Assembly: GCA_016110215.1 (NCBI GenBank) | Contig: JADWQD010000009.1 | Coordinates: 1,118,093 to 1,182,092, forward strand | DNA from: Capronia americana | Taxonomy: Eukaryota; Ascomycota; Eurotiomycetes; Chaetothyriales; Herpotrichiellaceae | DNA: 64,000 nucleotides | Direction of reading: 5' to 3' | In this document: piece by piece, positions 1 through 11,141 of the stretch | How the letters are laid out: each line of letters starts with the position of its first letter | How positions within the stretch are numbered: position 1 is the stretch's first letter | Notes under the pieces: generated by a model | Databases searched by the model: none | The model's input: the letters and a program-made list of their open reading frames with translations, nothing else | Told to the model about the DNA's origin: nothing | Program-made: the position numbers and the translations under genes

Positions 1-3000
1 TCGTACATTGTCCTCGTCATCCTGACCTGCTCCTCCCATGCGTCCCTACCCGCCTTTCCTACGAAACGAAATTGACCTTCGGCATATATCACGTATTCAA
101 ATATACTGGAGAGGCGTGGTCTAGTGGTAGGATATCGACCGGATAGGATTCGCCCTATCTCGGCGGGGGCAAGTCGGTCCAAATGCTGGTTCAGGGTACG
201 TACCAAGGACTCTGCGCAATCCGCGTATACGCCCTGTATGCTCCTCGTGTCGATGAGATCCTGTAAAGACTGATTGACAGAGGAATCTATTTCAAAGAAT
301 CTAGCAACCCCCTGAGGAGAATACTGGCAAAAATCAAAGCTTGTTCGCCGTGGTGCTGCGAATCCGTCCAGTTTCACTCGGACCTTGAAGATGTCGTAGG
401 AGGAAACGTCGACGTAGGCGCTTGAATTTTGCTCAAACGATTCCATTGACCCAATCGTTGCAGGGCACATCCAGATATCTACCTTGTCGCCAGAGATGAG
501 GCTTTCGATATAGTGATTCTCAATATCGGGATAAGGAATATGACCCAAGAGGTTGTGCCAGTAGTCCGGAAGAGGTAGGTTTGGCTCGTGATCGAGGTAT
601 GATTTCGCAAGAACAATGTACATGTGCTGCCATAGCGGTAGAGTGATAGGAGGAGAAAAAGGGAACTCGTTCCCCATGTAACTCCACCCTAGTCGGTAGC
701 AGAGAGTAACATTTTGTGTCCATGAGAGATGTTTCTTGAGCAGTCCGATCAAAGGGGCCATCCGAGTAGCGTTGCCACCTTGAAGTATCCACCGGATGAT
801 GCAGAAGCTAGCCAATACACCGGATATGTTTGAACCGAGATGAATTAGCTTCGACTCAAGATAAGCGTCCATGCCATAGTACTCCGCATAAGAGAAAAGA
901 GCGCTTTCGCGAAGTGAGATTTGTGGGCACAGTACAGAAATGAAATCAGGGACGCCGTAGGTATCTTGCTGCCCGTCTTCCGCTTCAGCTGACTTCCAAG
1001 GTACTCTCCAGGGGGTTTGCGCCTGGAGGTCTGCGAGGGCGGATTCCGCGACATCTGTCTCATAAGACGTCCAAAAGTCCCGCTGTATGGAGCTCCCGTA
1101 TCCCATTGCTCTTTGCGCGCTCTGATCAGACGCGTCGATGGTGGAAATGATTGTGGAGGCCAACATGAGCAACTTAAGGGCATCCTGGTCGGAAATGCCA
1201 CAAGACTGGAGGAGGGCAACACCCTTTTCACTCTCAACTAGAAAATCTTGTGCACTACGGTGAATGAAGCGAACATTCATCAACTTCATCTTGTCTAATG
1301 ACCCGTAAGAGGACTCTGTGGGGAACTCTGGTTTTGGGTGGTTCCAGAAAAGCCATGAACTGAATTCCACCAGGTTCCCACATCTTGCTACCACGTTCGC
1401 CTCAAAATTGGACGCTAAAGAGTCCAAGGCTGTAAGGTGAGAGTTGTTCAGACCGCTCCTGAACATTTCCTTGAGTTGTTCGTGTCCTGAGGAGGCGATA
1501 AGCAGTTCGAGTGCCGTGATGGTATACGATGTCTTTCTTGAAGCGTGGATTATTGCAAGGTATGGTTTGGGATGCTTTGCATAAAATTTGTCCTGTTTCT
1601 CGAGCAGGAACGTGAAAAGGTCGTTCATCTCAGCGGGGCACCCTTTCAAGCGCAACTCGAGCTCTTCTTCGGAATCGCCTTGATCTGCAGCATTCTTGAG
1701 GTCTCCAGTCACCATAGCAGCCCACAAGAAGACACCGTCTGACATAACAGTAATCCGTTCTGCAAACTGGGCGGCTCGGGTTTGCCTAAGTCGTTCTTGG
1801 CAGTACATCTGGATATCGCCGTGATTAAAGTCCTGCAGTCTGAGCGAAGGGTAGCTGCAGAGCGTGCGCTGAAACACGGGCTCGGGTCGACTTGAGCAGC
1901 AGATCTTGGCTGTCTCTGAGATGGAGGCAATGCAGCGGATGTCGTGAAGTAAGGCTTCGTGGTGATTGACAGCCTCATCCAGACCGTCGACAAGGATGCA
2001 GTACTTATACTCGGTATGTGTGGCTAGATACAAGAACCAGGATTTCAGTTCAGTGTCCGTCCATGTTTGAGAGCGGGATCCCGACCTCGCAAGGCAAGAC
2101 TTGAGACTGTCGGGAGCCAAGCCGTCATTGTTCCTCCGGATCGTCTCCACCAGCTTCTCGTCGTGATTCAGGATCTGAAAGCACAAAGACCTCCACATTC
2201 CTTGCAAGGACTTTAGCAAGACGCTCGTAGCTGGTCTGAAGAACCAGAAAGTGAGGACCTGGACCGGATTTAGCCGTGCCCATTCTGCCAGCATGTCCAC
2301 ACCTGGACCGTGGCCATGTAGATTCTGGTAGATGTAGTCCATGAGGCTCGATTTGCCACTTCCTGGCTTCCCACTGACCCAGAAGAGCTCCTTGCCACTT
2401 CGAAGCCATTGGGCAAATTGATGTGAACGCGGAAAGCCGCCATGCGAGCTATTACGGGCAGACTTTTCAAATATCCAGTCATAAGTGCTTCCAAAGTCTG
2501 GGACACGATGTTCAATCATGTTGCGACGTTCATTCATCTCTGGAAAGGCTAAAGCATCGAGGAGACGGACTCTGAGGGCATCCCGTTCTTGGTTCTGCAA
2601 GTAACTGGTCTGCGCGGAATAGTGGCTATCGAGGCGTGCAGTTATGGTGGTCCCTGTAGCTATGATGGATGTCTCGATGTCAGTTGATACCAATTGAAGA
2701 CGACCTAATATCTCGGCGATGGAGTCTCTCTGGGCTTGACCCAAAGCCTGGAACTCTTTGCGTCGGGTCAGGTCGTCCTGCCCTGCTTTGATGCTGGTGG
2801 AGATTAGAAAGAGACATCTCTGCAAGCATTAAGGACAGACAATCGGATACATGCGTACTGCGCCCAGTGGTATCTAAATTGGGCACCTAGCTAGTGCCTA
2901 CGTGGCACCAAGTTCACAGGAGAAGCTCGAGCTGACTTACTAGAGTTCTTTCAAGAGGCCCGACTGCAATGCAGCCTCCTGCTTCTCCAAGGCCTTGAGG

Positions 3001-3368
3001 AGCTTGTCGATGGTCCCCTTCTTGAAGATTGTCTTCAGCGTCATCTTAAATGCTCCCCCTGTTCGCCTGTTGCCCGTACTCTTGGACAGCTTTAGTTTGT
3101 TGAGCTCCGTTTTGAGTTCAGCGGCTGCTTTGGATGCATCTTCCGCAATTTTCTGTAGCCTAGTTGCACGTGTGGTGCCGTGTGCTTTGAGCACTGCTTG
3201 TAGATCGTTATTCGCAGCGGCAAGGCCCTCAGCGTATCTTTCAACGTTGTTGTTGTCATCCAGTGACCCTCGCTCGTAGAGTTCTTTGCACACAGCCGCA
3301 GCTTCAATACCCTGTTCGACGAGCGAGACGATGTTGCAGGCGAGTCCGAGCGCAGTGAGAGGGTCCAT
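1..3368 (-). CDS. NACHT-domain NLR-like (STAND) protein, C-terminus cut by window edge
   Basis: Partial at the left edge; about 1,070 residues are visible and the frame stays open to base 1. Exon 1 is 2941-3368. A GTAAGT donor begins at 2940, and the best in-frame acceptor (CTAAT branch-like sequence, then ACCAG) puts exon 2 at 2793 downward; an alternative TGCAG acceptor at 2820 gives a stop codon at the junction. The N-terminal 140 residues (MDPLTALGLACNIVSLVEQG) match the helical effector-like domain common at the start of fungal NLRs. Then come a linker, a Walker A (GKPGSGKSS, near 2350-2375), a Walker B (CILVDGLDEA, near 1970-2000), an SSRPEP sensor, and the GVFLWAAM and HRSAQDFL stretches typical of the region after NACHT in this family (DUF7791-like). 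Fungal NLRs are linked to heterokaryon incompatibility and non-self response; that role is inferred here. The C-terminal repeat domain is not visible. Confidence 0.85.
2794..2940 (-). other. Intron 1 of the NACHT gene
   Basis: The intron is 147 nt with a consensus GTAAGT donor. The donor overlaps an apparent in-frame TAG, and splicing removes the stop. The acceptor was chosen because it alone keeps the frame of the long downstream exon. The exact 3' end could differ. Confidence 0.6.
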
Positions 3369-4029
3369 AGCGACATTGGGAGGGTACGCAGTGTAGACAG
3401 AGACGCAACTTCGGACGACCAGGTTTTGATCGAAATGCCTCGAGGACTCTTTCGATGATGCTGCTTGCTAGAGCCAGATCAAGCTGAAGTGTCAATGTTT
3501 GACTCGATGGGAAACTGAGCCATCAGGCTGCGCCCGCAGGCTGTATGCCTTTGCTGTGCTGGCACTGCGGCTGGCTCTGCTGCCTTCGCCTGCATGTGGG
3601 CTTGGCCATCTTTGGTCAACCGCAGACAGGCTCTACTGCTGCTGACTTAGCGACGATCAATCCCCGATCACAGGTGTCAGGGAATATGGTTTGGAGTGGA
3701 GCATAGAGCAATGATTGTGGTTGTGAGGAATCAAGGTGTAGAGTTTGTAGCAGTTACGACAACTCGGAGCGTTAAAGTTCAGTCGCAGTTTCGCTGGAAA
3801 CGTCATGGCCACGAGCATCTATTGTTTTTCCAGAGCCATTCAACGTACAAAGGAAGCTACAGCCCTGATTGCGCAACCACGCAGAAGCATCAAGTCATCA
3901 ATAAACAGCATCATCTCCCGTGTTCTGCTCGACTCGCCCGTCCCATAGTATCGTTGAAACCGCGTACATTTCGTTCTGTCGTCACCTCATCCCAACTTCA
4001 GAGCCCGCTCATTGCCTCCCGTGCCCGTG
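3369..4029. other. Intergenic, promoter side of the NACHT gene
   Basis: This is the upstream region of the NACHT gene and the downstream region of the RA-PH gene. The open frames near 3696-4151 are short and show no family features. I see no RNA gene or repeat. Confidence 0.5.
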
Positions 4030-6306
4030 TCAGAACCCCTCTCCAACCGCAATATCAACCTCTCTCCGCTTCTCCCGGTCAATTATGGGCTCGAATGCTC
4101 CCTGCCGAGCAGCTATTGTCTCCATCCTCCGCAGCAGACTGCCATCCGTGAACTCGCTGGTTGGAGCCAGATCAACCAGGGGCTTGCCATCCGCGCCTGC
4201 TACGCCGTGACCAGCTCGGGAACCACCCTGCGTCCGACGGCTGGCACTACGAGCCAGGAGACCTGTGCCTGTGAAAGGCCCTTCTTCGTCTATTCCGTTA
4301 CCATTGATCGCAGGCTCGACCATGAACTTCTTGGGGAATGCCGTGGGCGGAGCGGCGGATGATTTCGTGGGGAACTTCGAGTGTGTCGGTATCTCGTCAA
4401 AGCTGGGTCTTGCAGGCACGAAATCGATGAGCGGTCTCTGACCGTGGGACTGTGACGGCCGTCTGAGGGAGCCGAAGTCAAGCAGCGGCTTGAAAGAACC
4501 AAGGACATAAGGCATGGACTCCTTCGAGCCACTGGTACCCGGTCTGTGGCTAAGCTGCGGCTCAAGATTTGTTTCGGTGGGTTGTCGTTGACCCTCACCC
4601 AGCATGTTCACCAGATACCAACTCCGCCATCCATGGACAGCATGATACCATCTGTCGGCAACCACCTTGTCCTTGGTGCAGAAAAAGTGCACGAAATTGG
4701 CGCCATCAAGGAACACGGCAGACTTCTCCTGGCTTTTAAGGGCATAGCAGAGCTTCCTGGGAGGTTTCAGCTTTTTAAGCTGCTTGGTGGTGGGTGTGTA
4801 CAGATCAAAATCCGAGACGTGGCAGATATTGGTAGAATCAATACCATTCTCGTTCTTCGACGTGGTGATCTGCCCATCCTCTCGGAGCTTCAACCACCGC
4901 TTATCCCATTTTCCAGGCCTCTGTGAATGATAGATCTGCACCGTTGTCGCAAATGGTTGCTGGCTGGGAGCATCTGCGGTCTGTAGGCCTGGAGCGGCAC
5001 AGTCACTTGCTGCCATGATGAAAAGATGATTCTGCGAGTCATTGTCCCACGAGTTCATCACGTCCCGAATCCGCTCATACCTGCGCAGCGGTCTCTCCAG
5101 GCCTAGCTGCGAGAAGGATTCCAGGAGGACGGCTGTTTTAGCATCGATCGACTCGGACATACAGAGCGACGCGGAATTGAGAATATCCTTGGCCGTCGTG
5201 GAAAGGGTGACAGGCAGAGTAATGAATGCTTCCCTACATTTGACGCTTACCCGTCTCTCGCCAGCATTCACAGCAGATACCGGAGCATCAAAGTTTGGCT
5301 TCGTGATTGACGCGTCAAGGCTCGGCCTCACGACTGGTGCTCTAACATCGGGCGCCTCGTCAATGCGACTGGCGCTGTTGGTTTTGGCGTGGCCTGCTTT
5401 TGGCCGGTGTCGCAACTGCTCGACAGCGGACGATGCGCGGCGGTGGTGACCGGGGGTGTCCTGTTTCGAGGCCGCCGGTCCGCCAATGACCATGGTACGC
5501 ATTCTCGATCTCTTGCCGACTTGTTGTGGCTCCAACGCAGGGGCGACGGCGGCAGCAGCAGCGTCATCTTCTCCTTCAACCAGTTGGGCACGTTGGCTGG
5601 CCTGCTGTCGTTCTCGAATAGCCCTCACCTTGGCTTCACGCTTGGCCACTTCTTCGGCTTCGCGCTGCGCCTCTGCCTCCGCTTCCTGTCGACGGGCCGC
5701 CTCTAACGCTTCTTTCTCTTCTCTTCTGCGCCTTTCGCGCTCCTGGTGCCGTCGTCTGCTCTCCTGTTGCCTGAGCGCGATCAGACGGTCGTGCTCACCC
5801 TCGAGGATAAGGCGCGCTTCTTCTCTCGCAACTTCGTATGATCTTCGAAGCTCTTCGGGCTCGGACGCTCTCCCGGTCGAGGTTGACGTCTGCTGGCGCG
5901 AAGTGGTAGTGTTCGGCGTCTGCCGCGTACCCTGCCGGGGGCTGCTCTGCTGAATAACCATTCTGCGTCCGCCATCTTCTCTGTGTCTGATCTGCTCATC
6001 GTCGCCAACCGCCCCGCCAATGGTTTTTCCTCGAACCCTCGGGAGAGTCGCGTGATCATGGTTCAGGGGAAGTTGCGGCACGTTTGGCGGCGGCGCACTT
6101 TGTGTCGCGGGTGGTCTGCGATGATAGCGCGAGGGTAGTCGCGTCAACACGTTCTGCGAAGCCTGGGGTAAGGGAGGAGGAGGAGCAGGAGGAGGACTGG
6201 TCTGGGACTCCGCATCTTTAGCTGCAGATTTGCGCACTGATCTGTAGCGGAGGAACTTCTGATGTTGCGCCGATTGTACAGACGCGTCTTTGAGGTCGAT
6301 GTCCAT
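4030..6306 (-). CDS. RA-PH domain adaptor protein (RIAM/lamellipodin-like architecture)
   Basis: Single-exon 758-residue protein. The N-terminus is disordered and proline-rich (poly-Pro around residues 38-50). Residues about 170-250 form a strongly charged Arg/Glu/Ala coiled coil. A ubiquitin-like Ras-association domain follows at about 355-435 (VSVKCREAFITLPVTLSTTA). A PH domain follows at about 454-562 (from TTVQIYHSQRPGKWDKRW to the conserved Trp helix VADRWYHAVHGWRSWY). The order coiled coil-RA-PH is that of the MRL/Grb7 adaptors, which couple small GTPases and phosphoinositides to actin. The cellular role here is inferred from that architecture only. The C-terminus is low complexity and ends in a charged segment. 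The first Met was used because nothing conserved precedes it. Confidence 0.8.
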   Translation of the reverse strand: MDIDLKDASVQSAQHQKFLRYRSVRKSAAKDAESQTSPPPAPPPPLPQASQNVLTRLPSRYHRRPPATQSAPPPNVPQLPLNHDHATLPRVRGKTIGGAVGDDEQIRHREDGGRRMVIQQSSPRQGTRQTPNTTTSRQQTSTSTGRASEPEELRRSYEVAREEARLILEGEHDRLIALRQQESRRRHQERERRRREEKEALEAARRQEAEAEAQREAEEVAKREAKVRAIRERQQASQRAQLVEGEDDAAAAAVAPALEPQQVGKRSRMRTMVIGGPAASKQDTPGHHRRASSAVEQLRHRPKAGHAKTNSASRIDEAPDVRAPVVRPSLDASITKPNFDAPVSAVNAGERRVSVKCREAFITLPVTLSTTAKDILNSASLCMSESIDAKTAVLLESFSQLGLERPLRRYERIRDVMNSWDNDSQNHLFIMAASDCAAPGLQTADAPSQQPFATTVQIYHSQRPGKWDKRWLKLREDGQITTSKNENGIDSTNICHVSDFDLYTPTTKQLKKLKPPRKLCYALKSQEKSAVFLDGANFVHFFCTKDKVVADRWYHAVHGWRSWYLVNMLGEGQRQPTETNLEPQLSHRPGTSGSKESMPYVLGSFKPLLDFGSLRRPSQSHGQRPLIDFVPARPSFDEIPTHSKFPTKSSAAPPTAFPKKFMVEPAINGNGIDEEGPFTGTGLLARSASRRTQGGSRAGHGVAGADGKPLVDLAPTSEFTDGSLLRRMETIAARQGAFEPIIDREKRREVDIAVGEGF

Positions 6307-6731
6307 CGTGGAGGAGGTCGCACAGTCTTCCTGTCATTATCCCTTAAGGACATGGAGAGAACATGGGTAGGAAAGTCCTCGATCTAGCAAGGGCGCGTGA
6401 GCACGATGGTATGCGACAGGAAGCGAAGAACTACCTTCCCTTGTTTATCTGCAGGGCTGGGCCTCGCATGATTAGCACAGGGACTCCCCAGCCCCCCACA
6501 GTCTCCACCTTCACCACAGTGTAACGGCACGAGAAACGGCTCCAGCGGGCGGCATATGTAGTACCTATGATCGATCTGATCTCCGATCCGGCTTTGTAGA
6601 CAGGCAGAGAACGCCGCATTGATGGTTAAGAGGACCAGAAACACATGCTTGAAGAGGCGCCAACATGAAAGGGTCTAGATGGTTCTGATCTGATGCAAGA
6701 AATGCCACTGAACACGAGATTTTGTCCACTG
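6307..6731. other. Intergenic between RA-PH and EED genes
   Basis: About 425 nt. It is the promoter side of the RA-PH gene and the 3' side of the EED gene. I see no gene or repeat. Confidence 0.5.
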
Positions 6732-8363
6732 TCAGCGATGGAGAATAGCAAAACCACCAGAGCCTTCATTCTCCGACGCAGACTCGCCCACCGCTACACA
6801 CCATCTTCCGCAGGGACTCCAATCAATGGTCCTCGTTAGGAACGGCATATGCCGCTTGTACTCCAAGTCTCTCAAGATGACCATGTCATGAAGCTTGACC
6901 AGCTGGTCTGGACGGTCTATGGGAAGGTTTGTGCGATCCGGTAGCGGGATGAGCGGATCTGGTCCATTTGCAACCGCGTCATCCGATATTTCACTGGTTG
7001 CAGCGGTAGACGTCTGCTGCGCTGTCGACAGCCCCGAACTGATCGAAGACTCGGTGGACTCCCGCAAACGAATTGCAGAGTCTTGTTCGGCTGCCATATT
7101 CTGGGAGGCGATGTTGGCTCGATTGGCTCTTGAGACGAGTCCCCTTCTCTTCTTTGCTGGACTGTTTTTGTTGGTATTCAGGCCGACTGAATAGCCCAGC
7201 GAAAGTCGTTCAAGGTCCCAAAACCGAATCTCGGATGCCGTATTTCCGAACGCTAGAATAGGATGGAGCGCGGGATAGTTTGATGAGGGCAGCAGAAGCC
7301 CAAACCGCATGTAGAAGGGGTCGCTCTTGGGAGCCTCGAACTCCAGGATTCTCTCAAAAGGGGGCAGGTCTTCGTACTCTGGCGACACCTTCACAGTCTC
7401 CACCCCGTCCATGCCCCTCGTGGCCGTACGCACAAACCCGTTGCGCGTGTCTAGATATCCTTCAGTCTTGGGAGCCGTCACGGCATCCGGAGGTGGCTTC
7501 TGTGTATCGAAACCTGTTATCTTCCATAGCACGATCTTGCCCTCTGCTGCAGCCTTGGAAATGACAAGGTCACCAAAGAACTTTGCGCTGTCAACATAGT
7601 TGCCATGTATCGCCAAGCTGGTGAAGTGAGGGAAGTGGATGATGTGGACTTCGTCGGAGCTTCGCTCTCTGCGCTGAGGTCCAATCTCCGACCAGAAAGA
7701 GGATCCTTCTGCAAGATCCGGGATAGTCCATACGCAAACGAGGTTGTCATGGCCACCAGTGATTAAGTATCTTCCGGTAGAATGCCACGAGAGAGTTAGT
7801 ACGCCTTCGCAGTGCCCGTTCGCTTGGCCGCAGATGATGATGGTGGGCGATTCATGTCGGAGGTTATGCCGCCGCAAGTCCCAGATTCGAACGGTCTTAT
7901 CCATGGAACAAGTCGCGACAATCCACGGGAAGATTGGATGCGTGGCTATGTCGTTGATGACCCCATGTCCGTGACCGATCAAAGTGGTGAAATGTTCCCC
8001 AGCAACAGCATCGATCACCTTGAGTTGACCTGATGCACCGGCAATTGCAAGAAGGGGCTGCTGGTGGTTGATGTAGCACCATGAACATGCATTGAGACCA
8101 GAGGAATCACCGCGTTGCACTTCCTCCTCATCTTCTAGTTCGTGAAGCATCGTAACGACACAATCAGTCTCTGCGGACAAGCGAGCAATGAAGACCTTCT
8201 TCTGAGAGACCATGGCAACCACGGGTTCGATGTTCGAGGGATCGGAGTACGGGTAGAACTTGACATCGTAAATTTTAAACCGATCGGTCTCTTTCCCGGT
8301 CTTGAAGCTGTATATCACCTTCGGTAGCACGAACGATTTCTGAAAATCCGTTTGGGGGGCCAT
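6732..8363 (-). CDS. eed: Polycomb PRC2 subunit EED homologue (WD40)
   Basis: Intronless, 543 residues. WD40 repeats include VIDAVAGEHFTTLIGHGHGV, the strong repeat WIVATCSMDKTVRIWDLRRH, and RYLITGGHDNLVCVW. Family-specific EED features are present: the HGNYVDSAKFFGDLVISKAA stretch followed by a WK pair, and a late DPFYMRFGLL segment before a repeat ending in IRFWDLERL. EED binds H3K27me3 and stimulates the EZH2-type methyltransferase of PRC2, which silences facultative heterochromatin, often secondary-metabolite and effector genes in fungi. An acidic or Ser/Thr-rich insertion of about 80 residues (near 400-480) sits before the last repeat. Several yeasts and Aspergillus are known to lack PRC2, so its presence is informative. 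The ending GGFAILHR before the stop completes the last blade. Confidence 0.88.
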   Translation of the reverse strand: MAPQTDFQKSFVLPKVIYSFKTGKETDRFKIYDVKFYPYSDPSNIEPVVAMVSQKKVFIARLSAETDCVVTMLHELEDEEEVQRGDSSGLNACSWCYINHQQPLLAIAGASGQLKVIDAVAGEHFTTLIGHGHGVINDIATHPIFPWIVATCSMDKTVRIWDLRRHNLRHESPTIIICGQANGHCEGVLTLSWHSTGRYLITGGHDNLVCVWTIPDLAEGSSFWSEIGPQRRERSSDEVHIIHFPHFTSLAIHGNYVDSAKFFGDLVISKAAAEGKIVLWKITGFDTQKPPPDAVTAPKTEGYLDTRNGFVRTATRGMDGVETVKVSPEYEDLPPFERILEFEAPKSDPFYMRFGLLLPSSNYPALHPILAFGNTASEIRFWDLERLSLGYSVGLNTNKNSPAKKRRGLVSRANRANIASQNMAAEQDSAIRLRESTESSISSGLSTAQQTSTAATSEISDDAVANGPDPLIPLPDRTNLPIDRPDQLVKLHDMVILRDLEYKRHMPFLTRTIDWSPCGRWCVAVGESASENEGSGGFAILHR

Positions 8364-10187
8364 GGTACGGTGCTGGTGGCCAGGGTATCCAATGGCGGAG
8401 TCAGTTCCTCAGATCGTGGAAGCAGGAATGGTTGTACAACTCCGAGAAAAGTACAAGAGCCTTTTTCATTGCGCCAGAGAAGGGCCTCCCTTTCCTCCTC
8501 TCTCAGGATAGAAGCGAAAGGCTGTTGGTGTATTCGCTCTGAGATGCCGTCAATCTCCTTCTCATTTGCGCTGTAGCAAGCACCGGCTCGTTGCGGGGCC
8601 GTTAAGGAGTATATCCAACTCTCTCCATCGATAATGGTCGTGGATTTGGAAGGCAGTTGAAAGGCCAACACGACGGTCACGGAAACGCGAGGCTGGGGCG
8701 GGTTGTTGTAAATCCGCTTGGCTTGGAGCCACTTGCCGCTTTTACATACCTATGCGTAACAACTCGATCTCCTTCAAACTTTGCTGTCACCTCGCTCACT
8801 CTGGTACTCCGCCCTTATCTTCATCTGTTTCCTCTCAGCTTAGAGACCCGGCATTGCAGTTCCCTCTAATCTAGACTGACTTTGGGATGGGTGGCCGAAG
8901 ACCAGCCACGTTGACAACGTCATGGGAAATGTGCTTCAAGCTTCTGCGGCCCTAGCCCGGGATTGAAGTCCATACTGCTTTCAATAGTCTCTCTCGAAGC
9001 TCAGGTCTTTTTTGTTTTAGTGGTGACTTTTCGAGAAGCTAGGGCCGCGGTGGCAAGGGTCTTGAGGAGGCCCAACGAAGTACGTTCAACCCCGCTCTGT
9101 GATCTCGAACAGGTGAATAGCAGGACGTCTGGTTGGTGACTATATTGGAGCTGTGGCATATGGTATTTGTTTCTGATCTCTCCAATGTGTTCACGGATAC
9201 ATGACCGGAGGCCGCCACCTATCACCAGACACTCCTACCTAAGTTTCCTTGTTGTCGACCTCCAACACTCTAATTCTACTCTCGCCGTAGCGAATGTCTA
9301 CATTTCGAATGATTCAGCTTCGAGTAGGAGCTATAATGTCATAACCCGACTACGCGCTGACTCGTTAGGCCTGGAGCTTCTCGATATGCATCGACTAAGT
9401 AGAATGTAGTGCTTTTGAATGCGAAGCACAAGACGCTCTCGAAGACCTTCGCATCCATGGTGTGAGCCTACTCTCTGAGAGGACTCGAGGCAGGGATAGA
9501 TACTTGACTAATCGAGCTTACAGTAAGTGTCAAGAACTTCAGCCAGGCAGTAATCTAGATGCAAGTCAGTTTTCTAAAAGGGAAAGCATTAGGTATTGCA
9601 GAGAGAATCCCCGGCACTTACAGTTCCCCATGGCGCCTTCGTGAAAATACTGGATCTGTGCCCATGTGCAGACCGGGTCAGCAAACCCGCTGGCTAGCGA
9701 ACATTCATTGTATTGTATTAAGAGGTAGGTGGGCGACGTTCTAACCTTCGAGCCGGAGAGCTACAGTTGCATAATTTAGGACATGACCCAGTGGACCGCG
9801 CCGAAGGTTACATCTTTGTCCAGGCTGAAGCATAAGATCGCCCGCACGACAGCCTGCACGATCTAGTGCAAGAAGCGAAATGTCGCGATTCGACCGCTGC
9901 GAGAGGGGACGAGGGTCAATTGATTGAGATGCACGATCACGCCCACACTGAATTGAACGTGGTCGCCAATTCCTGAAAGAAAAGGAGGATTGTCGCTGGA
10001 GAGTGCCTGCTTCTCAGAAAAGTTTGGCATCAATTCCATTGAATCCAAGTTGGTTGACTGAGTGATGACGAGGAAAGTGCAAGGAGATACCGGTGAACGA
10101 TACAGTAAAAGGGATAGACAGCGATTTCGCATCTCAAAAGTTCTTAACAGGGGATGCCTTTCAAAGTTCAAACTGAGACCACACCAT
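8364..10187. other. Gene-poor 1.8 kb interval
   Basis: Upstream of EED and downstream of the Asp/His-rich gene. Short open frames at 9001-9225 (-) and 9167-9409 (+) show no recognisable domain. No clear repeat, tRNA or transposon end is visible. Confidence 0.4.
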
Positions 10188-11141
10188 CTAATAATCCTCT
10201 CCCCACTGGCCGTGGTCGTGGCCATGACCGTGGCCTTGGTCTTGGTGTTGATGCTGGTGCTGGTGCTGGTGCTGGTGCTCATGTCCTCCATCCCCGTAAT
10301 CTCCTCCGTCGTGGTGGCTGTACTGACCGTCTTCGCCCTGATCATTCCAGTCGTTATCTGGGTCGTAATCTCCGTTGTCCTGGCCGTCGTCTCCTCCTTT
10401 CCCATCCCACCCATCCTGGTTATCGTCTCCCTCCTTCCCATCCCACCCGTTATGATGTCCGTCGTGGTGTCCGTTATGATGTCCGTGATGGTGCCCGTCA
10501 TGTTGCCCGTCATAATCTCCATCATCATCCCCTTGATGATGTTCGCCGTCATGCTCTCCGCCGCAACAGTCATCCTCAGTATGCTTGTCCTGATAACCGT
10601 CGTGGTAGTTCTCATCGTATTGGTCATCATCGCCTCCCTGATCATGCTGCCCATGGCCACTGTCACCACCATATTCATCGTCGCTGTCGTCCATCATATC
10701 TGGATCCATGTCGGACATATTGTCGTCGTCATCGTCGTGGCCGACGGCGATGTGTCGATGGTACGGCTTATGCTGGTCGGGATGTAGGTTGTGATGGCCC
10801 GGGAACATGCCTCGGATGGTTTGACCGAACCACCTGTACAATTTACGCATGCCTGCATGACTGGGATCGTAGCTGAGATACTCTTTCGACAGGCCGTAGA
10901 TGTACTTCGAGTGTTGGTGGAGGGTGGGCTGGTGCTCGGTCTCGTCCATGCCTAAAGTTATCGATCAGCCTTTTCTTCCCTCCCTGGTCGAAGGCGGCCA
11001 ACTTTTTTGGGCGCGCCAAAAGAGACAATAATACGCACCTTGAGCGCGATGTACTTCGCCATACTCGTGGACTGCTTGTTTGATTTCTTCAAGCAATTGA
11101 CTGATCCGGTCCGCCGAGGGGTCTTGCTCAGCCCATTCCAT
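10188..11141 (-). CDS. Two-exon Asp/His/Gly/Gln-rich orphan protein
   Basis: Exon 1 is 11039-11141 and exon 2 is 10188-10951. The 87-nt intron (10952-11038) has a GTGCGT donor and a TTTAG acceptor, and the split codon reads Gly. The product is about 288 residues. The N-terminal 90 residues look folded (amphipathic helix MEWAEQDPSADRISQLLEEI, then KLYRWFGQTIRGMFP). The rest is low complexity: Asp runs, DGHHNGHHDGHH blocks, WDGKEGDDNQDG repeats, and a final (HQ)n tract ending HGHGHDHGQWGEDY. His/Asp density suggests metal or acid binding, but this is only a composition argument. I recognise no family. Both strands are open over the low-complexity part; this strand is preferred because the upstream exon joins in phase. 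Confidence 0.6.

Noticed and set aside
110..200. tRNA-like A-box (GTGGTCTAGTGGTAGGAT)
   Set aside because: No matching B-box or cloverleaf follows, and the minus strand is open coding sequence of the NACHT gene.
9001..9409. Possible retroelement remnant on either strand
   Set aside because: Weak resemblance to endonuclease-type sequence only; no catalytic motif, terminal repeat or target duplication is visible.
10062..10787. 241-codon plus-strand frame with Val/Ile/Leu-rich product
   Set aside because: It is the complement of the Asp/His-rich gene; its hydrophobicity follows from antisense of Asp, His and Gln codons, and no splice partner is seen.
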